A DNA stretch of 64,000 nucleotides from Trueperella pyogenes. Its GTDB lineage: Bacteria > Actinomycetota > Actinomycetes > Actinomycetales > Actinomycetaceae. Below the pieces are notes generated by a model. The model saw only the letters and a list, made by a program, of their open reading frames with translations, was not told the DNA's origin and ran no database searches. Shown here piece by piece: positions 10,119 to 20,391 of the stretch. The stretch is from NCBI RefSeq assembly GCF_001070855.1, contig NZ_JVLH01000013.1, forward strand, positions 62,001 through 126,000, read 5' to 3'. Numbering within the stretch: the first letter of the stretch is position 1; every line of letters begins with the position of its first letter. The translations under genes were made by a program, and so were the position numbers.

Positions 10119-11978
10119 ATGAAACGCATGCGTGACGGTTCGTATACGATCAAGCCGAAATTTAAGCTCCCTTCGCACGAGCTGCTCCCTGACCTACTCG
10201 CTGCACGAGCCTCGGCTCATCCCGATCAGGTCGCCGTCGAGACACGTTCCTCCGTAGGCGCCACCCGCAAGATCACTGCTGCAGAACTTCAACGTCAGGT
10301 TGAATATATTTCCTGTGGCCTTGTCGGCCTCGGTATTGAAGCGGGAGACTCGGTCGCGATTCTCGCTTCCACATCCATGGAATGGCTACTGCTCGACCTT
10401 TCTCTTCTCTCGATTGGCGCCGTCACGGTCCCAATCTATGAATCTGATTCGGCCACGCAGATCCACCACATCCTTGAAGATGCCCACGTCGTTCAGGTAT
10501 TTACGGCAACGACGCAACAGGCAGAATTAGTTCGAAGCGTTGCCCCCGCTTTCACGCGTTCAATCGACAGTTTCGACCAGGGAGCATTGCGAACCATTGC
10601 TCGCGCTGCCAAACACGTGTCAATCGATGACGTTAGAACTCGCCGTTCTTCACTGGACTCTTCGTCGATCGCAACAATTATCTATACCTCCGGTACCACC
10701 GGAGTCCCCAAGGGTGTCGTCCTCACCCACGCAAACTTCCTGGCGACGATTGCAGGCGCACGTCAGGTCGTTGGCGATATCGTTGACTCTCCAGATACAC
10801 GACTGCTCCTCTTCCTTCCGGTCGCGCATGTTCTTGCACGCCTCGTTATGCACCTCGTGCTTTCTGGGGCGGGTGTCCTTGGATTCTCGCCAAATATTAA
10901 GAATCTCCTACCCGACATTCAGTCTTTCAAGCCCTCTGTTCTGCTTGTCGTACCGCGTGTGCTCGAAAAGGTCTACAACGCCGCTTCCGCGAAAGCCGGC
11001 GGCGGAATCAAGGGAAAGATGTTCGCTTGGAGCGCCAAGCAAGCTCGCACATATGCACTCGCACAAGAACGCACTTTCGGGCCTTCCCTGCTGAAGAAGG
11101 CACGCCACGGCATCGCCGATGCGCTTGTTCTGAAGAAGATCCGTTCGATTCTTGGCCCGAATCTTCGCTACATCGTTTCCGGCGGGGCGCCTTTAGCCAC
11201 CGACCTTGCTCAGTTCTATTCGGGAATGGGCATCACCCTTCTCCAGGGCTATGGCTTATCCGAAACGACCGGACCGATCGCTGTTCAGCATGTCGGTAAG
11301 AATCCCGTAGGTACCGTAGGTCTGCCCCTTCCGGGAAACTTCATCAAGATCGCAAAAGACGGAGAAATCCTTGTTAAGGGTGTTTCGGTTATGCCCGGCT
11401 ACTATCACCTGCCTGACCAGACTCATCAGGTTATGCCCGATGGTGAGTGGTTCCATACCGGTGACTTGGGATCTATCTCAAAGAGCGGTCAGCTTTCAAT
11501 CACCGGACGAAAGAAAGAACTCATCGTCACCGCGGGTGGTAAGAATGTTTCTCCCGAGGTTCTTGAAGATTCGCTGGCTACCCACCCCTTAGTTGCAAAC
11601 GTCATTGTTGTTGGCGATCAACGGCCATTTATCGGTGCGCTCTTTACCCTTGACGCTGAGATGCTTCCAGATTGGCTGCGTAAGCACGGACTCCCCCGTT
11701 GCTCGCCACTCGAGGCCGCCCAGCTTCCCGAAGTGCAAACCTCACTCCAGCGTGCAATAGACCGCGCAAACAAGGCAGTCTCTCGCGCGGAGTCCATCCG
11801 CAAATTCCGAATTATCGATGCGAGCTTTACTGTCGAAAACGGCTACGTGACTCCGTCAATGAAGCTTCGTCGTGGAAAAGTACTTCATGATTTTGCAGAT
11901 GAAGTTGACGAACTTTACGGTGGTCCACTTGAATCTGCCCCCGCAAAGCGCCGCCGTTTCTTTCGACGTGCACGATAG
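10119..11978 (+). CDS. AMP-dependent acyl-CoA synthetase (FadD-like), copy 1
   Basis: A 619-residue adenylate-forming enzyme that should activate a long-chain fatty acid to acyl-AMP and then acyl-CoA at the inner face of the membrane. The P-loop IIYTSGTTGVPKGVV (about 187-201), the GYGLSETTGP motif, the TGDLGSI block and the C-terminal hinge/lysine region ITGRKKELIVTAGGKNVSPE region are intact, so it should be active. A GGAGA lies four to five bases before the ATG. Only 33 bases separate it from a close paralogue (12012-13925), so the pair forms a bicistronic unit. The exact chain-length preference, or a role in lipid remodelling, cannot be read from the sequence. Confidence 0.92.
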   Translation: MKRMRDGSYTIKPKFKLPSHELLPDLLAARASAHPDQVAVETRSSVGATRKITAAELQRQVEYISCGLVGLGIEAGDSVAILASTSMEWLLLDLSLLSIGAVTVPIYESDSATQIHHILEDAHVVQVFTATTQQAELVRSVAPAFTRSIDSFDQGALRTIARAAKHVSIDDVRTRRSSLDSSSIATIIYTSGTTGVPKGVVLTHANFLATIAGARQVVGDIVDSPDTRLLLFLPVAHVLARLVMHLVLSGAGVLGFSPNIKNLLPDIQSFKPSVLLVVPRVLEKVYNAASAKAGGGIKGKMFAWSAKQARTYALAQERTFGPSLLKKARHGIADALVLKKIRSILGPNLRYIVSGGAPLATDLAQFYSGMGITLLQGYGLSETTGPIAVQHVGKNPVGTVGLPLPGNFIKIAKDGEILVKGVSVMPGYYHLPDQTHQVMPDGEWFHTGDLGSISKSGQLSITGRKKELIVTAGGKNVSPEVLEDSLATHPLVANVIVVGDQRPFIGALFTLDAEMLPDWLRKHGLPRCSPLEAAQLPEVQTSLQRAIDRANKAVSRAESIRKFRIIDASFTVENGYVTPSMKLRRGKVLHDFADEVDELYGGPLESAPAKRRRFFRRAR

Positions 11979-12011
11979 ACGCTGAACTCAATACAACTGA
12001 AAGGGATACCC

Positions 12012-13925
12012 ATGACAGTACGCAGGCTTGCAGATGGCTCTTGGGAAGCGACTGCAACTCGCCAGGCGAGCCCCGAGATGAATTTGCCGTCAATGCTTCG
12101 CCTGCGTGCTCAAGAGCACCCTGGTCAGGTTGCAATTGAGCGTCGTTCACCTGTGGGCACTTGGCGCCCCGTTACCATCGATCAGTTCCTTTCGGATGTT
12201 GATTCGATTGCTCGAGGCCTCATCGCCCTGGGACTTGAAGCAGGTGAGCACCTTGCGATTTTGGCACCAACATCGTACGAGTGGGCCCTCATCGATGTCG
12301 CTGCCCTGTCCTGCGGTGCGATTACCGTCCCGATCTACGAAACCGATTCTGCCGTCCAAATTGAGCACATCCTCAAGGACGCAGATATCCGCATTGTCAT
12401 TACCGCGACGACTCAGCAGGCCGAACTTGTTCAGTCCGTAAAGACGGATTCGGTTCGTCATCTCCTCTCGCTTGATAAGGGAGCTCAACGAGAGCTTGCC
12501 CAAGCCGGACTCGACGTTCCAATCGAAGAAGTGCGCCTGCGGACCGAGTCCGTCAAGCTTGAGGATGAAGCCACCATTATTTACACCTCCGGAACCACCG
12601 GGGTCCCCAAAGGTGTTGTTCTCACACATGGGAACTTCATCAGCCCCATGCTTCAGGCCTACGATTTCCTTCCCCTTCTCATCAATGATCCGCGCTCTCG
12701 TTCGCTGCTCTTCTTACCCGTGGCTCACGTACTTGCACGCTTTGTGATGTACTGCTTGCTCTCGGGACAGGGAGTCGTAGCTTTTTCACCAGATACACGC
12801 AACCTGGTTGATGATATTGCGACCTTCAAGCCCTCAATGCTTTTGGTTGTCCCACGCGTCTTGGAGAAGGTCTATAACGCGGCGTCAGCCAAGGCGGGTG
12901 GCGGTTTCAAGGGACGAATGTTCTCATGGGCAGCAAAGCAAGCACGCGCCCTTTCGCAGTCGCGCGCCTATGTGGATACTCCTCTCCCCGAGTCCTTAGT
13001 TGCTGGTCCACTACCAGACACGACACCCGTGCCCGACGCCTCGGCAATTCCTTCTCCCGGCCCCTCCGCTCTATTAAAGATTCGCGGGCGCGTTGCTGAC
13101 GCATTGGTTCTCTCGAAGGTCAAGGCAATTCTTGGACCAAACCTTCACACGATCATCTCTGGAGGCGCTCCCCTTGCCCTCGACCTTGCAAACTTCTACC
13201 GAGGCCTCGGACTGACCCTGCTCCAGGGATACGGACTCTCCGAGACCACCGGTCCCATCAGCGTCGAAATCCCCCAGGATTTCCCGCCGGATAGTGTAGG
13301 TTTCGTGTGGCCCGGCAACCAGGCGAAACTGGCCAGCGACGGGGAACTTTTAGTCCGCGGAATTTCAGTTTCCCGCGGTTACCATAACCTTCCCGAGGCC
13401 ACTGCTGAGGCCTTTGTTGATGGCTGGTTTAAGACCGGGGATCTTGCCTCCATTGATGACCGAGGCCATATCCGCATCACCGGCCGCAAGAAGGAACTCA
13501 TCGTCACCGCAGGTGGGAAGAACGTCTCCCCTGAAATTTTGGAAGATGCCCTTTCAACCCATCCGTTGATTGCCAACATCATCGTTATTGGTGATAATCG
13601 CCCATATATCGGAGCACTGATTTCACTCGACACAGAAATGCTCCCCGAATGGCTGCGCGCCCACGGCCAACCTGTCGTAGATGCTGCTCAGGCTGCAGAA
13701 CTACCGGCAGTGCGTGAATCTTTGGAACGAGCAATCGCACGGGCAAATAAGCAAGTTTCGAGGGCCGAATCGATTCGCCGCTACCGCATCGTAAACGCAG
13801 CCTTTACTGTTGAGAACGGATATATGACGCCATCACTGAAGCTCAAGAGGCGTCGGGTTCTTGCTGATTTTGCGGATGAGGTCGAAGCGCTTTACGAATC
13901 GGGAACAACTCCCGAAGCTCAGTAA
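12012..13925 (+). CDS. AMP-dependent acyl-CoA synthetase (FadD-like), copy 2
   Basis: A 637-residue paralogue of the preceding gene with the same architecture: P-loop IIYTSGTTGVPKGVV, GYGLSETTGP, KTGDLASI and the GRKKELIVTAGGKNVSPE hinge. The two proteins align along their whole length, which points to an old tandem duplication. A clear difference is a Pro-rich insert of about 20 residues near position 320-345 (around PDTTPVPDASAIPSPGP), between the conserved KQARA helix and the RGRVADALVLSKVK segment. The insert may be a flexible lid or linker. An AAAGGG six bases before the ATG supports the start. A strong terminator follows 53 bases after the stop. Confidence 0.92.
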   Translation: MTVRRLADGSWEATATRQASPEMNLPSMLRLRAQEHPGQVAIERRSPVGTWRPVTIDQFLSDVDSIARGLIALGLEAGEHLAILAPTSYEWALIDVAALSCGAITVPIYETDSAVQIEHILKDADIRIVITATTQQAELVQSVKTDSVRHLLSLDKGAQRELAQAGLDVPIEEVRLRTESVKLEDEATIIYTSGTTGVPKGVVLTHGNFISPMLQAYDFLPLLINDPRSRSLLFLPVAHVLARFVMYCLLSGQGVVAFSPDTRNLVDDIATFKPSMLLVVPRVLEKVYNAASAKAGGGFKGRMFSWAAKQARALSQSRAYVDTPLPESLVAGPLPDTTPVPDASAIPSPGPSALLKIRGRVADALVLSKVKAILGPNLHTIISGGAPLALDLANFYRGLGLTLLQGYGLSETTGPISVEIPQDFPPDSVGFVWPGNQAKLASDGELLVRGISVSRGYHNLPEATAEAFVDGWFKTGDLASIDDRGHIRITGRKKELIVTAGGKNVSPEILEDALSTHPLIANIIVIGDNRPYIGALISLDTEMLPEWLRAHGQPVVDAAQAAELPAVRESLERAIARANKQVSRAESIRRYRIVNAAFTVENGYMTPSLKLKRRRVLADFADEVEALYESGTTPEAQ

Positions 13926-13978
13926 GTCTTATCAAGATCACTGCGTATGTTTTTGAGGCAAAAGTACTCCTTTTAATG

Positions 13979-14012
13979 TTGTGTGGGCTTCCCTTTCGGG
14001 AAGCCCACACAA
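13979..14012. terminator. Intrinsic terminator between convergent synthetase pair and uvrA
   Basis: A perfect 15-bp stem (13979-13993 with 13998-14012) with a TTTC loop. CTCTTTT follows on the plus side and an A/T-rich ATTAAAAGG follows on the minus side. It lies between convergent genes and probably ends both transcripts. Confidence 0.85.
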
Positions 14013-14045
14013 CTCTTTTCAACTCAGCTTACGTCGCTCATCCTG

Positions 14046-16910
14046 CTACTTTGACTTCGCTCCATGCTGTTCTGAGGCCTCGAAAATCTCCGCAAGGAAC
14101 TGACCTGTGAATGATTCATGAACCCTGGCGACTTCTTCAGGGGTCCCTTCTGCAACGACGGTACCGCCACCGCTGCCCCCTTCAGGACCCATGTCAATCA
14201 CCCAGTCGGCACTCTTGATGACGTCAAGATTGTGCTCGATAACGATCACCGTATTGCCCTTATCAACCAGGCTCTGCAGGACAAGAAGAAGCTTTCGAAT
14301 ATCTTCGGTGTGCAGACCCGTAGTTGGTTCGTCTAGGACATACACTGTCCGCCCAGTTGATCGACGTTGCAGCTCCGATGCGAGCTTGACGCGTTGCGCC
14401 TCTCCACCGGATAAAGTTGTCGCAGCCTGACCAAGTCGCACGTAGCCCAAGCCAACTTCAACCAAGGTGTTCAGGTGACGGGAAATACGAGAGATTGGAG
14501 CAAAGAACTCAGCGGCCTCGGCAATAGGCATATTGAGAACATCTGCAACGCTCTTACCTTTGTAGAGAATCTCCAAAGTCTCACGGTTGTACCGTGCACC
14601 ATGGCAAACCTCGCAGGGGACATAAACATCCGGCAGAAAGTTCATCTCAATCTTGAGGGTTCCATCACCCTTACAGGACTCGCACCGTCCCCCCTTCACA
14701 TTGAAGGAGAAACGCCCGGGACCGTAACCGCGAAGCTTTGCCTCAGGAACTTCAGCAAAGAGCTTACGAATTTGATCCCAAACTCCCGTGTAGGTGGCTG
14801 GATTAGACCGCGGTGTACGACCGATAGGCGATTGATCAACATGCACGACCTTATCAAGCCCCTCAGTTCCCACAACGGAACGATGGCGTCCCGGAACAAG
14901 ACGGGCACCGTTCAAACGGCTAGCCAAGGACCGATAAAGAATTTGATTGACCAAGGTAGATTTACCCGAGCCCGATACGCCTGTCACCGCAGTAAAAGTC
15001 GAAAGCGGGAAGGACACCGTAACATCTTTGAGATTGTTCTCGCGTGCACCCTTCACAGTAATCTGGCGCTTGGGATCACGCTGCCGGCGGGATTGAGGGA
15101 TAACAATCGAACGCTTTCCACTGAGATATTGACCGGTCAAAGAGCGTTTATTCTCTTTGAGTTCCTCAAGAGTTCCGCTGTGAACGATCCATCCACCATT
15201 TTCACCGGCCCTCGGCCCCACGTCGACGATCCAGTCAGCAGCCTCGATGGTCTCTTCGTCGTGTTCGACAACGATCAGGGTATTTCCGAGGTCGCGTAGG
15301 TGTTCCAAGGTCGCAATCAGCTTGCGGTTGTCACGTTGGTGAAGACCAATCGAGGGCTCATCGAGGACATACAAAACCCCTACTAGGCCAGAACCAATTT
15401 GGGTTGCCAAACGAATTCGTTGAGCCTCTCCACCAGAAAGGGTTGCAGCTCCGCGAGAGAGCGTCAGATATGACAGGCCTACATCGACCAAGAAGTTCAA
15501 TCGGGCCTGAATCTCGGTGAGAATCGGTGCGGCAATGACAGACGAACGTTCTTCCAAAGTAACGCTGTCGAGGAAGTCCTTTGCATCGCTAATCGACAAA
15601 TCCGAGAGCTGTGCGATTGAGAGATCACCGATTGTCACTGCCAAGACCTCGGGACGTAATCTGGCTCCTTGGCATGCGCTACAGGGAACTTCACGCATGT
15701 ACGAATCCATACGATCAACGACCAGCTGTGATTCAGTCTCTTCTTTTTTACGCTGGATATAGGTAAGCGCGCCCTCGAAACCCGTCGTATACGAACGTTC
15801 CCGTCCCCAACGGTTACGGAATTTAACTTTTACTTCATAGTTTCGACCGTTGAGGATTGCATCCTTAACCTTCTTGGGAAGATCTTTCCACGGTGTGTCC
15901 ATGGAAAAACCGAGCTCTTTTGCCAAGGCTTCCAGAAGGTGTCGGTGATACTTAAAATTCGAGTTCCATACAATCACGGCACCTTGGTTGAGCGAGAGTT
16001 CCTCATCCGGTACGACAAGTTCAGGATCAACTTCGAGTTTGGAACCCAAGCCTGAGCACTCGGGACATGCACCGTAGGGCGCATTAAAGGAGAAAGTTCG
16101 CGGTTCGATTTCATCCAATGTCAAGGGATGGTCGTTGGGGCACGAACGCTTTTCGGAGTATTTGCGTCGGCGATCAGGATCTGACTCATCCAAATCAATA
16201 CAGTCGATAATTACTAAGCCGTCCGAAAGACGAAGTGCCGTTTCAACAGAGTCAGTCAATCGTTGACGGACACCCTCACGTACGACAAGACGGTCGACAA
16301 CAACTTCGATCGTGTGCTTGAGCTTCTTTTCCAGCGGCGGGACGTCCTCAAGTCGAAGCAATTGCCCATCGACGATTGCCCGCACATAGCCAGACGCCTT
16401 GAGCTCCTCGAGAAGGTCCTGATATTCCCCCTTGCGGCCACGAACAACAGGCGAAAGGACCTGGAAGCGTGTTCCCTCTGGAAGCGAGCGAACACGATCA
16501 ACAATCTGCTGGGGAGTTTGAGCTTGGATTCGAGCTCCACACACTGGACAGTGGGCTACCCCCGCGCGTGCAAATAATAGACGCAAGTAGTCATGGATTT
16601 CGGTAATCGTACCGACTGTCGAACGCGGATTACGCGAGGTAGATTTCTGGTCGATTGACACTGCCGGAGAGAGTCCCTCGATGAAATCGACATCAGGCTT
16701 ATCCATCTGTCCCAAAAACTGACGCGCATATGAGGACAGGGATTCAACGTATCGTCTTTGCCCTTCAGCGAATATCGTGTCAAAGGCAAGAGAAGACTTA
16801 CCCGATCCCGATAGACCGGTGAAAACAATCATCGAGTCACGAGGAAGATCAAGGTCAACACCCTTGAGATTATGCTCGCGGGCACCACGGACAATTAACT
16901 GATCATGCAC
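14046..16910 (-). CDS. uvrA: UvrA, excinuclease ABC subunit A
   Basis: Damage-sensing ABC ATPase of nucleotide excision repair; the dimer loads UvrB onto lesions. The 954 residues contain two ABC modules: Walker [10 protein letters not shown] (32-40) and [10 protein letters not shown] (about 645), with signatures [13 protein letters not shown] and [13 protein letters not shown]. Zinc-binding cysteine pairs are visible at CPND..CPEC near 250-280 and at CESC..CEVC near 740-765. The start used is the GTG at 16910. A LexA-like box lies 36 bases upstream, so SOS induction is likely. uvrA stands alone, with its own terminator and no co-directional neighbour close by. Confidence 0.98.
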   Translation of the reverse strand: MHDQLIVRGAREHNLKGVDLDLPRDSMIVFTGLSGSGKSSLAFDTIFAEGQRRYVESLSSYARQFLGQMDKPDVDFIEGLSPAVSIDQKSTSRNPRSTVGTITEIHDYLRLLFARAGVAHCPVCGARIQAQTPQQIVDRVRSLPEGTRFQVLSPVVRGRKGEYQDLLEELKASGYVRAIVDGQLLRLEDVPPLEKKLKHTIEVVVDRLVVREGVRQRLTDSVETALRLSDGLVIIDCIDLDESDPDRRRKYSEKRSCPNDHPLTLDEIEPRTFSFNAPYGACPECSGLGSKLEVDPELVVPDEELSLNQGAVIVWNSNFKYHRHLLEALAKELGFSMDTPWKDLPKKVKDAILNGRNYEVKVKFRNRWGRERSYTTGFEGALTYIQRKKEETESQLVVDRMDSYMREVPCSACQGARLRPEVLAVTIGDLSIAQLSDLSISDAKDFLDSVTLEERSSVIAAPILTEIQARLNFLVDVGLSYLTLSRGAATLSGGEAQRIRLATQIGSGLVGVLYVLDEPSIGLHQRDNRKLIATLEHLRDLGNTLIVVEHDEETIEAADWIVDVGPRAGENGGWIVHSGTLEELKENKRSLTGQYLSGKRSIVIPQSRRQRDPKRQITVKGARENNLKDVTVSFPLSTFTAVTGVSGSGKSTLVNQILYRSLASRLNGARLVPGRHRSVVGTEGLDKVVHVDQSPIGRTPRSNPATYTGVWDQIRKLFAEVPEAKLRGYGPGRFSFNVKGGRCESCKGDGTLKIEMNFLPDVYVPCEVCHGARYNRETLEILYKGKSVADVLNMPIAEAAEFFAPISRISRHLNTLVEVGLGYVRLGQAATTLSGGEAQRVKLASELQRRSTGRTVYVLDEPTTGLHTEDIRKLLLVLQSLVDKGNTVIVIEHNLDVIKSADWVIDMGPEGGSGGGTVVAEGTPEEVARVHESFTGQFLAEIFEASEQHGAKSK

Positions 16911-16945
16911 TCCACTAGTTTACGTGTTGACGCATTGCTTTGGTC

Positions 16946-16957
16946 GAACATGTGTTC
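16946..16957. promoter_or_regulatory. LexA-like SOS box upstream of uvrA
   Basis: The bases GAAC-ATGT-GTTC form a perfect dyad, and the left flank extends it to TCGAAC. This matches the actinobacterial/Gram-positive LexA consensus (GAAC, four bases, GTTC; in mycobacteria TCGAAC-N4-GTTCGA), with two mismatches in the outer right flank. It sits 36 bases before the uvrA start, beside a possible -10 (CATAAAA) on the minus strand. No equivalent box was found ahead of uvrB, uvrC, polA or rarA. Confidence 0.75.
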
Positions 16958-16977
16958 TTTTATGCTTTGCTTCACGT

Positions 16978-19389
16978 TTAGTCTATGGATTGCCCTTCGG
17001 ACTCAGCTTCGCGAAGCTTACCCATGTAGAGCACCCGTGAGAATGCCTCGATCACGAGGCCAGCAGCAAGTCCTGATCCGATAATCGCCAGCCACAGCGG
17101 AGCCGGGGGCCATTGGAAGGCGAAGAAGGCTCGAGCAAAGGGAAGAAGAACACCTAAAACCCCCGCTAGAGCCATAGCGCAGATCAAGGCTACGCGCCAC
17201 GGTACCAGCGGTCGCGCTGTGATTGACAAAAGCCACAATCCTGCAATCAGAACCGTCATTGCGGCCGCTGTAGAACCGAGTACTGTACCGTTGCCGACCG
17301 ACGAGTAAACAGCAAGAGCCGCAACTCCTAGGACGATACCGCTGGGAATTGCCAGCGACAAGGTTCGAGACAAGAAACCTGGGACATAACGCCGGTTGTT
17401 CGGGCCTAAGGCAATAAAGAATGCGGGAACACCAATAGTTAGGGTGTCGACATACGTAAAATGTCGCGGCAAGAAGGGATACCGCCACGCAAAAATTGCA
17501 CTGAGAATGACGAATAGGGTCGCGTAGGTCGTCTTTGCCAAGAAAAGCGATGAGACACGTTCCATATTGGCCATGATGCGACGTCCCTCGGCCAAGACGC
17601 TGGGGAGCACCGAAAACTTTTGATCAACCAAAACCAACTGTGAAACGGCCTTTGTTGCTGCTGCTCCATTCCCCATCGCAATGCCTAGATCAGCATCTTT
17701 AAGCGCGAGAGCATCATTGACACCATCACCCGTCATGGCGACACAGTGCTTCTGAGTTTGCAGGGCCTTAACCAACGCACGTTTCTGCTCTGGAGTAACA
17801 CGTCCGAACACATCCGTTGCCTCAACAATAGAGAGGAACTCAGCAGACGTTGGGTTCTCAGGAAGATTCCGGGCGTCAAATGCATGAGGAGCATCACCGT
17901 CAGGTGAACGCAATCCGACCTGTGCGGCTAGAGCAGCAACCGTAGTCGGACTATCACCCGAAATGATGCGTACACGAACGCCTTGACGGCGGAAGTAATC
18001 AAGGGTCTCGGTCGCATCATCGCGCAAGTCTTCTTCCAAAACCAGGAGGGCGAGAGGCGAAGGATTGGCCGGAAGGGTCTGGTCTTCAATGGCCTCGTCA
18101 TAGCGGACGACGACTAGTACCCTCAAGCCCTCACTGGCATAAGAACGAATATCAGCTCGAAGACTTTCGAGGTTTTCAACGTGGTCAATGAGCATCTCGG
18201 GGGCGCCCATAACAATTGATGCGCTTTGCGTGACCCATGCTGCCCATTTACGTTCAGAGGAGAAGGGAATAGTTTGGGAAGGTTCAATGCCTACTTTAGA
18301 AAGCTCTCCCCTATTGAGCAGATAATCTTTGACCGCCCGCGCGGTTGCATTTGTTTCATCGTCGTTGAGTACCCACAGCGCACGGAAAAGCTCATCTTCT
18401 CGCTGTCGATCAAGGATCTCCAAGGAGCGCAATCGAATTCCACCGGTTGTGAGCGTACCCGTTTTGTCTAGGCACAGTGCATCAACACGAGCCAAGACTT
18501 CAACTGCGGGCAGCTCCTGAACAAGAGCACCTTTCCGCGCCAGAGTTGCTGAACCGATCGCGAAGTTCATTGAGGTGAGGAGTACTAATCCTTGAGGGAT
18601 CATTCCAACGACACTTGCAACAGCAAGAACCAATGCGTGTTGCCAGGCGTAGGGAGTGCCTTCTCCTGCAATTCGTGTTTGGGACCAGAGCGTTAGAAGA
18701 ATAATTGGAGGAAGGGCAATCGAGATAACACGCAGAATCTTATTAATACCCTGTTGGATCTCAGAAGTGGCAAGAGAGAAAGTCCGTGCATGACGTGCAA
18801 TGCCCTGCGCGTACAGGTCCGAACCTACTGCTTGCACATGCATCACTCCAGAACCAGAAACGACGGAGGTTCCAGCAAGAACACGATCACCGACCTGCTT
18901 AAGAACCGGGCGAGATTCGCCAGTAAGCATCGATTCGTCGATTTCCAGGCCGGAGACTTCTAGGATCTCGCCGTCAGCCGCAATTTGATCGCCGAGTGAA
19001 AGCTCGACAATATCGTCGAGAACAATGCGTTGAACGTCAATCTGCTCGGTGCGCCCATCGCGTCGAACCTTCGCGCGGGGGGCATCAACGATCGCAAGGT
19101 CATCCAGTGTTTTCTTCGCACGAAGTTCGGAGAAAATTCCGATAACCGCGTTAATGATCATGATCGCGCCAAAAACGGCATCCTGCCAGGACCCGAAGAT
19201 GATGACGATGACCATTGCGATGCTCAAGATCGCATTAAAAAGCGTCAATACATTTGCGCGGATAATCGATACCAGCGATCGCGATGAAGGCAGCTTAGTG
19301 ATGTTCAGCTTGCCTGCTTCTTCGCGAATCTTCACTTCGGATCCAGTAAGTCCCTGAGCAAGGTTAGGAGCTTGTGCAGCAAAGGTCAT
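16978..19389 (-). CDS. P-type cation-transporting ATPase (CtpE-like)
   Basis: An 803-residue P-type ATPase that pumps a cation across the cytoplasmic membrane. The actuator-domain TGES lies at 156-159, the phosphorylated Asp308 in DKTGTLT, and the hinge TGDGVND at 553-559. Membrane helices occur at about 50-90, 218-280 and in a C-terminal bundle from about 600 to 790. Length and the block GLVLLTS...LVQELPAVEVLARVD resemble mycobacterial CtpE, a Ca2+ pump. The TM4 motif reads PQGL (265-268), where many P2-type pumps have PEGL. The ATG overlaps the terC stop by four bases (ATGA), so it is coupled to terC and under the same Mn2+ riboswitch. Mn2+ or Ca2+ export is therefore the best inference. 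Confidence 0.9.
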   Translation of the reverse strand: MTFAAQAPNLAQGLTGSEVKIREEAGKLNITKLPSSRSLVSIIRANVLTLFNAILSIAMVIVIIFGSWQDAVFGAIMIINAVIGIFSELRAKKTLDDLAIVDAPRAKVRRDGRTEQIDVQRIVLDDIVELSLGDQIAADGEILEVSGLEIDESMLTGESRPVLKQVGDRVLAGTSVVSGSGVMHVQAVGSDLYAQGIARHARTFSLATSEIQQGINKILRVISIALPPIILLTLWSQTRIAGEGTPYAWQHALVLAVASVVGMIPQGLVLLTSMNFAIGSATLARKGALVQELPAVEVLARVDALCLDKTGTLTTGGIRLRSLEILDRQREDELFRALWVLNDDETNATARAVKDYLLNRGELSKVGIEPSQTIPFSSERKWAAWVTQSASIVMGAPEMLIDHVENLESLRADIRSYASEGLRVLVVVRYDEAIEDQTLPANPSPLALLVLEEDLRDDATETLDYFRRQGVRVRIISGDSPTTVAALAAQVGLRSPDGDAPHAFDARNLPENPTSAEFLSIVEATDVFGRVTPEQKRALVKALQTQKHCVAMTGDGVNDALALKDADLGIAMGNGAAATKAVSQLVLVDQKFSVLPSVLAEGRRIMANMERVSSLFLAKTTYATLFVILSAIFAWRYPFLPRHFTYVDTLTIGVPAFFIALGPNNRRYVPGFLSRTLSLAIPSGIVLGVAALAVYSSVGNGTVLGSTAAAMTVLIAGLWLLSITARPLVPWRVALICAMALAGVLGVLLPFARAFFAFQWPPAPLWLAIIGSGLAAGLVIEAFSRVLYMGKLREAESEGQSID

Positions 19390-20387
19390 CGGCCGTTACT
19401 CCTTGAGGAATCGCGCTTCGAATAAATGAGCGAGGCTAGAACTGTCGTGATGAGTGTCCCTGCAATAACAGCAAGCGAGACCGGAATTCCGATCTCCGGA
19501 ATTCCATGAATGGGCGCACCCCCGTTAAGGAAGGGCAGGGAGTTTTCGTGAAGTGCATGAAGAATTAGCTTCACCCCGATGAAGCCCAAGATCACTGCAA
19601 GTCCGTAGTTGAGGAAAACAAGTTTTTCGAGAAGGCCATCGATAAGGAAGAAAAGCTGTCGAAGCCCTAGCAGTGCAAAAGCGTTGCACGCAAAGACCAA
19701 ATATTCTTCTTGAGTAAGTCCAAGGATCGCAGGGATAGAGTCGAGTGCAAACATCAGATCTGCGGATCCAAGGGCCATCACAACAAGGAACAAGGGGGTG
19801 ATCGATGTGTGACGATTATGGCGGTAGAGGAAACGGTCTCCGATGTATCCATCGGTTACGGGGAGAATACGTCGAACGAAGCGGACAAACGCATTCTCTT
19901 GAATTTCCTCAACTTCTTCCTCTTCATTAGGTGCACCTTCGCGAGCCTGCGAATATGCCGTCCACAGCAGCCACGCGCCGAAGAAGAAGAACATCCATGT
20001 AAATCGATTGACCAGGGTGACACCGACGGCGATAAAAAATGCTCTAAAGATCAGCGCAAGAATGATTCCTGCAAGAAGTGCCTTCTGCTGAAAGTCCCTT
20101 GGCACTTTGAAGGACGCCATGATGATGACAAAGACGAAGAGGTTGTCCAGCGAAAGCGACCACTCCATCATGTAGCCGCTATAGAACTGGATAGCGTAGG
20201 TTGCTCCGTAGATCGCCCAAATCGCTAGGCCAAACATCACTGCAAGAGCAACGTAACCCAGTGTCCACGCGGTTGCTTCTTTCATAGAAGGCGCATGGGG
20301 CTTACGCACGTGTCCAATGATGTCAGTGGAAATTAGGGCGATAACAGCGACGGCCAAGCCGATCCAGCCGAGGATATGTACGTCCAC
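19386..20387 (-). CDS. terC: TerC-family membrane protein, probable manganese exporter
   Basis: A 333-residue polytopic membrane protein of the TerC/Alx family, members of which export Mn2+. Family motifs include WSLSLDNLFVFVIIM (about 75-90), with its conserved in-membrane Asp, and the matching ALDSIPAILGLT in the second half. A hydrophilic acidic loop (EEEEVEEIQE) separates the halves. I place the start at the GTG at 20387, six bases after GAAAGG. The longer frame from 20426 would put the first codons inside the riboswitch aptamer. The gene is followed without a gap by the P-type ATPase. Riboswitch control by Mn2+ is strongly suggested. Confidence 0.92.
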   Translation of the reverse strand: MDVHILGWIGLAVAVIALISTDIIGHVRKPHAPSMKEATAWTLGYVALAVMFGLAIWAIYGATYAIQFYSGYMMEWSLSLDNLFVFVIIMASFKVPRDFQQKALLAGIILALIFRAFFIAVGVTLVNRFTWMFFFFGAWLLWTAYSQAREGAPNEEEEVEEIQENAFVRFVRRILPVTDGYIGDRFLYRHNRHTSITPLFLVVMALGSADLMFALDSIPAILGLTQEEYLVFACNAFALLGLRQLFFLIDGLLEKLVFLNYGLAVILGFIGVKLILHALHENSLPFLNGGAPIHGIPEIGIPVSLAVIAGTLITTVLASLIYSKRDSSRSNGR

Positions 20388-20391
20388 GAAT

